Source: Stakelama saccharophila (lineage in GTDB: Bacteria; Pseudomonadota; Alphaproteobacteria; Sphingomonadales; Sphingomonadaceae). Taken from it: DNA of 64,000 nucleotides. The stretch spans positions 2,709,001 to 2,773,000 of the forward strand of contig NZ_CP135076.1 in assembly GCF_032229225.1 (NCBI RefSeq), read 5' to 3'. This document shows, in pieces, positions 61,746 through 64,000 of the stretch. The position numbers and the translations under genes are program-made. The notes beneath the pieces were generated by a model that did no database searches, had not been told where the DNA came from, and saw only the letters and a program-made list of their open reading frames with translations. Every line of letters begins with the position of its first letter. Positions within the stretch are counted from its first letter, which is position 1.

Positions 61746-62639
61746 TCACAGCACCCACCCCGGAAAGTTCGCTTCCCATTCGGGCGTCTTCCTGTCGATC
61801 CACGCCTGGCAGCTTCCCTTCGCGAGGTCGCGGACGCGGCCCATATAGGCCTGGCGTTCGGCGACCGAGATCACGCCGCGCGCCTGCAGCAGGTTGAAGA
61901 CATGGCTGGCCTTGATCGCCTGCTCATAAGCGGGAATCGGCAGTTTGGCGTCGATGCAGCGCTCGCATTCCGCCGTCGCCTTTCTGAACAGGTCGAATAG
62001 CGAGTCGGTGTCGGCGACCTCGAAATTCCAGGTCGACATCTGGCGTTCGTTTTCGAGGAAGACGTCGCCGTAACTCACGCCGGCGTCGTTGAATTTCAGG
62101 TCGTATACGCTGTCGACATTCTGGATGTACATCGCCAGCCGCTCGAGCCCGTAGGTCAGTTCGCCCGCCACCGGCTTGCAGTCGAAGCCGCCCATCTGCT
62201 GGAAATAGGTGAACTGGGTGACTTCCATCCCGTCGCACCAGACTTCCCAGCCCAGCCCCCATGCGCCGAGCGTGGGGCTTTCCCAGTCATCCTCGACGAA
62301 GCGGATGTCGTGCCGGGTGAAATCGATGCCGATCGCCGCCAGCGAGCCGAGATAGAGGTCCTGAAGATCGGCCGGGCTCGGCTTCAGGATCACCTGATAC
62401 TGGTAATAATGCTGGAGCCGGTTGGGATTTTCGCCGTAGCGGCCGTCGGTCGGGCGGCGGCAGGGCTGGACGAAGGCGGCGTTCCAGCTTTCCGGCCCCA
62501 GCGCGCGCAGCGTGGTCGCGGTGTGAAAGGTGCCCGCGCCCATTTCCATGTCATAAGGCTGCAGGATCAGGCAGCCCCGCTCGCTCCAATAATCGTGGAG
62601 CGTCAGGATCATGCGCTGGAAACTGGGGGGCTCGGTCAC
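61746..62639 (-). CDS. glyQ: Glycyl-tRNA synthetase alpha subunit
   Basis: This 297-residue class II subunit has the usual start ([22 protein letters not shown]) and motifs [45 protein letters not shown] and [22 protein letters not shown]. It holds the active site of the alpha2-beta2 enzyme and is the first gene in glyQ-glyS-ppdK. It is divergent from the XRE regulator. It ends in [11 protein letters not shown], a normal tail for the family. Confidence 0.95.
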   Translation of the reverse strand: MTEPPSFQRMILTLHDYWSERGCLILQPYDMEMGAGTFHTATTLRALGPESWNAAFVQPCRRPTDGRYGENPNRLQHYYQYQVILKPSPADLQDLYLGSLAAIGIDFTRHDIRFVEDDWESPTLGAWGLGWEVWCDGMEVTQFTYFQQMGGFDCKPVAGELTYGLERLAMYIQNVDSVYDLKFNDAGVSYGDVFLENERQMSTWNFEVADTDSLFDLFRKATAECERCIDAKLPIPAYEQAIKASHVFNLLQARGVISVAERQAYMGRVRDLAKGSCQAWIDRKTPEWEANFPGWVL

Positions 62640-62752
62640 GAACGTCCTTTGTGGCGGTGCAATATGGCGTTCGCGGTGCCTTGCCGGATCGCCACGGGGG
62701 AATCAAGCAAGCCGGGCTTTGTCAGGGTATGACGACTATTTGTCACGTTTCA

Positions 62753-62808
62753 TTGACATAGACGCGACTCGCTGACATAAAGTCATGGAAACCTGACAAC
62801 GAGTCGCG
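62753..62808 (+). promoter_or_regulatory. Promoter and inverted repeat upstream of the XRE regulator
   Basis: TTGACA (62753-62758) lies 17 bases before CATAAA (62776-62781), a good plus-strand promoter. A perfect 9-base inverted repeat CGCGACTCG (62763-62771) and CGAGTCGCG (62800-62808) surrounds the -10 and transcript start, and TGACATAAAGTCA (62773-62785) is a second palindrome over the -10. This is a likely operator for the adjacent HTH regulator or a leader hairpin reaching into its Shine-Dalgarno region. Confidence 0.5.
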
Positions 62809-62816
62809 AGGTGCTG

Positions 62817-63020
62817 TTGAAGAACCGGTTGAAAGTGCTGCGCGCCGAGCGTGACTGGAGCCAGGCGGAGCTTGCCGGGCGGCTCGACGTGTCGCGGCAG
62901 GCGGTAAATGCGATCGAAACGGGAAAATACGATCCTTCCCTGCCGCTCGCCTTCAAGATCGGACGGCTGTTCGGACAGCGGATAGAGGAGATTTTCGATG
63001 ACGGAGCGGACCATGGCTGA
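62817..63020 (+). CDS. Small XRE-family transcriptional regulator (67 aa)
   Basis: This compact helix-turn-helix protein (LKNRLKVLRAERDWSQAELAGRLDVSRQAVNAIETGKYDP) is a typical small XRE/Cro-like regulator, ending at ...RIEEIFDDGADHG. TTG at 62817 is preferred because the family begins with the sequence KNRLKVLR and GCGAGG lies upstream; GTG at 62811 is an alternative giving two more residues. It is coupled to the following membrane protein, whose start lies 23 bases inside its end. Such pairs commonly regulate the membrane partner or respond to it. Confidence 0.87.
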   Translation: MKNRLKVLRAERDWSQAELAGRLDVSRQAVNAIETGKYDPSLPLAFKIGRLFGQRIEEIFDDGADHG

Positions 63021-63453
63021 GCGCGGGCCGAACGACGGCGAACGAAGTTTTCGCGAACGCCGCAGGAGCCTTTGGAAGCTGGTCGGCATCGGCGTCGGCG
63101 GCGGATTGCTGATCGGCATGGTCGGCGGGGCGGCCGCCGCGTTCGTGGAGATACGCGGAAGCGAGCTGCCACGCTGGGCCGGCTGGCTGCTGTGGCCGGT
63201 GATCCTCGGCGGCATCTGGTGGTTCGTCGATTACAGCCGGCGCTATTTCGCCCGCGTCGACGAACTCGACGTTCAGGATAATCTGTGGGGCGGCATGATC
63301 GGCGCCTATGCCATGATCATGGGGATGCCGTGCTGGTATCTGCTCGCCAGGGCCGGCCAGGTGCCGGCGCCCACGCCCTGGGGTCTGTGGGTGCTCACCA
63401 TGGCGGCGATGTGCCTTGCCTATGGCGCTCGCAAATGGCGCGCGATGCGCTGA
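62998..63453 (+). CDS. Four-helix membrane protein paired with the XRE regulator
   Basis: This 151-residue protein has about four membrane helices (LVGIGVGGGLLIGMVGGAAAA, WLLWPVILGGIWWFVDYSRRYF, GMIGAYAMIMGMPCWYLLA, WVLTMAAMCLAYGA) with a short charged N-terminus. ATG at 62998 overlaps the regulator, and ATG at 63013 (MAERGPNDGE) is an alternative. It resembles small membrane proteins found next to XRE regulators in other genomes, but no function is known. Confidence 0.75.
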   Translation: MTERTMAERGPNDGERSFRERRRSLWKLVGIGVGGGLLIGMVGGAAAAFVEIRGSELPRWAGWLLWPVILGGIWWFVDYSRRYFARVDELDVQDNLWGGMIGAYAMIMGMPCWYLLARAGQVPAPTPWGLWVLTMAAMCLAYGARKWRAMR

Positions 63454-63489
63454 CCCCCCTTTTCTCTATCAAGGACAGGAACGACCGAC

Positions 63490-64000
63490 ATGATGATCTG
63501 CAAATTGCTGAGCGGTGCGGCGCTCGCCGCTTTCGCACTCGCCGCGCCGGCGGCCGCGCAAACCGCCGATGCGGCCCCCGCCGCCGCCACGACCCGGGAC
63601 GCCGACCCGGCGCTGTGGGTGGTGAAGGACGACGACACGACCATCTATCTGTTCGGCACGGTGCATGTGCTGAAGCCGGGACTGTCCTGGTTCGACGACG
63701 CGGTGAAGCAGGCGTTCGACGCCTCCGACGAGCTGGTGCTGGAAATCCGCCAGCCCGACGGCAAGGCGATGCAGAAGCTGATGCTGCAATACGGCCTGGA
63801 CCCGGAACAGGCGCCGCTCAGCGAGACGCTGCCGGAGGGCCTGGGCGCCAGATATCTGAAGGCGATGGCCGGTATCGGTATTCCGCAGGCCGCCGCCGAC
63901 CGGTTCGAGCCGTGGTTCGCGGCCACGCTGCTGTCGGTCGCGCCGCTGCAGAAGCTGGGCTACGACCCCGTCAACGGTCCCGAGGCGGTGCTGACGGCCG
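63490..64000 (+). CDS. TraB/GumN-family protein (partial, 3' end beyond the window)
   Basis: The first 170 residues are seen. A signal peptide (LLSGAALAAFALAAPAAAQ) is followed by ALWVVKDDDTTIYLFGTVHVLKPG and SDELVLEIRQPD, the GX2H and E motifs of the TraB/GumN (Tiki-like) putative protease fold. These are periplasmic or secreted, with unknown substrates in bacteria. ATG at 63490 with an adjacent ATG at 63493. It follows the membrane protein by 36 bases. Confidence 0.85.
   Translation, partial: MMICKLLSGAALAAFALAAPAAAQTADAAPAAATTRDADPALWVVKDDDTTIYLFGTVHVLKPGLSWFDDAVKQAFDASDELVLEIRQPDGKAMQKLMLQYGLDPEQAPLSETLPEGLGARYLKAMAGIGIPQAAADRFEPWFAATLLSVAPLQKLGYDPVNGPEAVLTA

Noticed and set aside
62640..62752. 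tRNA gene between glyQ and the XRE regulator
   Set aside because: No cloverleaf with TTCRA loop and acceptor stem was seen.

Overview
The window is high-GC chromosomal DNA with tightly packed genes, frequent ATGA-type overlaps and several GTG/TTG starts. Gene content suggests an alphaproteobacterium of the Sphingomonadales (Sphingomonas-like): exosortase-A-associated EPS genes, a Tad/Cpa pilus cluster, a gcvT-H-PA-PB operon behind a tandem glycine riboswitch, a homoserine kinase of the ThrB type II family, an archaeal/eukaryote-like ProRS, an intracellular PHB depolymerase, and glyQ-glyS-ppdK. No rRNA, tRNA, CRISPR array, transposase or prophage was seen. The taxonomic call is inference from gene content and protein style.

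Layout. 1-8.5 kb: the N-terminus of a probable PhoX-type phosphatase with a Pho-box-like site, an SLC13/TrkA-C transporter, and the tamA-tamB outer-membrane assembly pair. 8.5-11.2 kb: small proteins and a LexA/CI-like S24 repressor divergent from a small HTH gene, with an operator-like palindrome between them. 11-16 kb: EPS genes (an exosortase-A-type glycosyltransferase, a small coupled membrane protein, an O-antigen-ligase-like protein, an asparagine-synthase-like protein). 16-20 kb: a beta-helix protein, a DJ-1/PfpI protein, topoisomerase IB and an MscS channel. 20-30 kb: putA, a MaoC hydratase, a thiolase, a flavin/PLP-type oxidase-fold protein, a YkvA protein, phaZ and an ABC exporter. 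30-38 kb: rnr, glpD, proS, a DMT transporter, a DUF938 methyltransferase and an FNT channel. 38-43.4 kb: the glycine cleavage operon and riboswitch. 43.4-48.6 kb: a lipoprotein, ispH-thrB-rnhA, a DAO oxidoreductase and an alpha/beta hydrolase. 48.6-55.7 kb: cpaA-cpaB-cpaC-cpaD-cpaE-tadB-tadC, with no cpaF/tadA ATPase and no pilin. 55.8-64 kb: an HhH membrane protein, then ppdK, glyS and glyQ on the minus strand, an XRE regulator with a membrane protein, and a partial TraB/GumN protein.

The most unusual signal is a set of palindromic repeat elements of about 80-145 bp in several families. They lie between genes and, strikingly, inside the reading frames of three housekeeping genes: four in glyS, one in rnr and one in gcvPB. 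All keep the frame open and add about 27-41 residues each, comparable in principle to Rickettsia palindromic elements. Two other copies sit directly upstream of gcvPA and glyS, where a repeat arm supplies the Shine-Dalgarno sequence.
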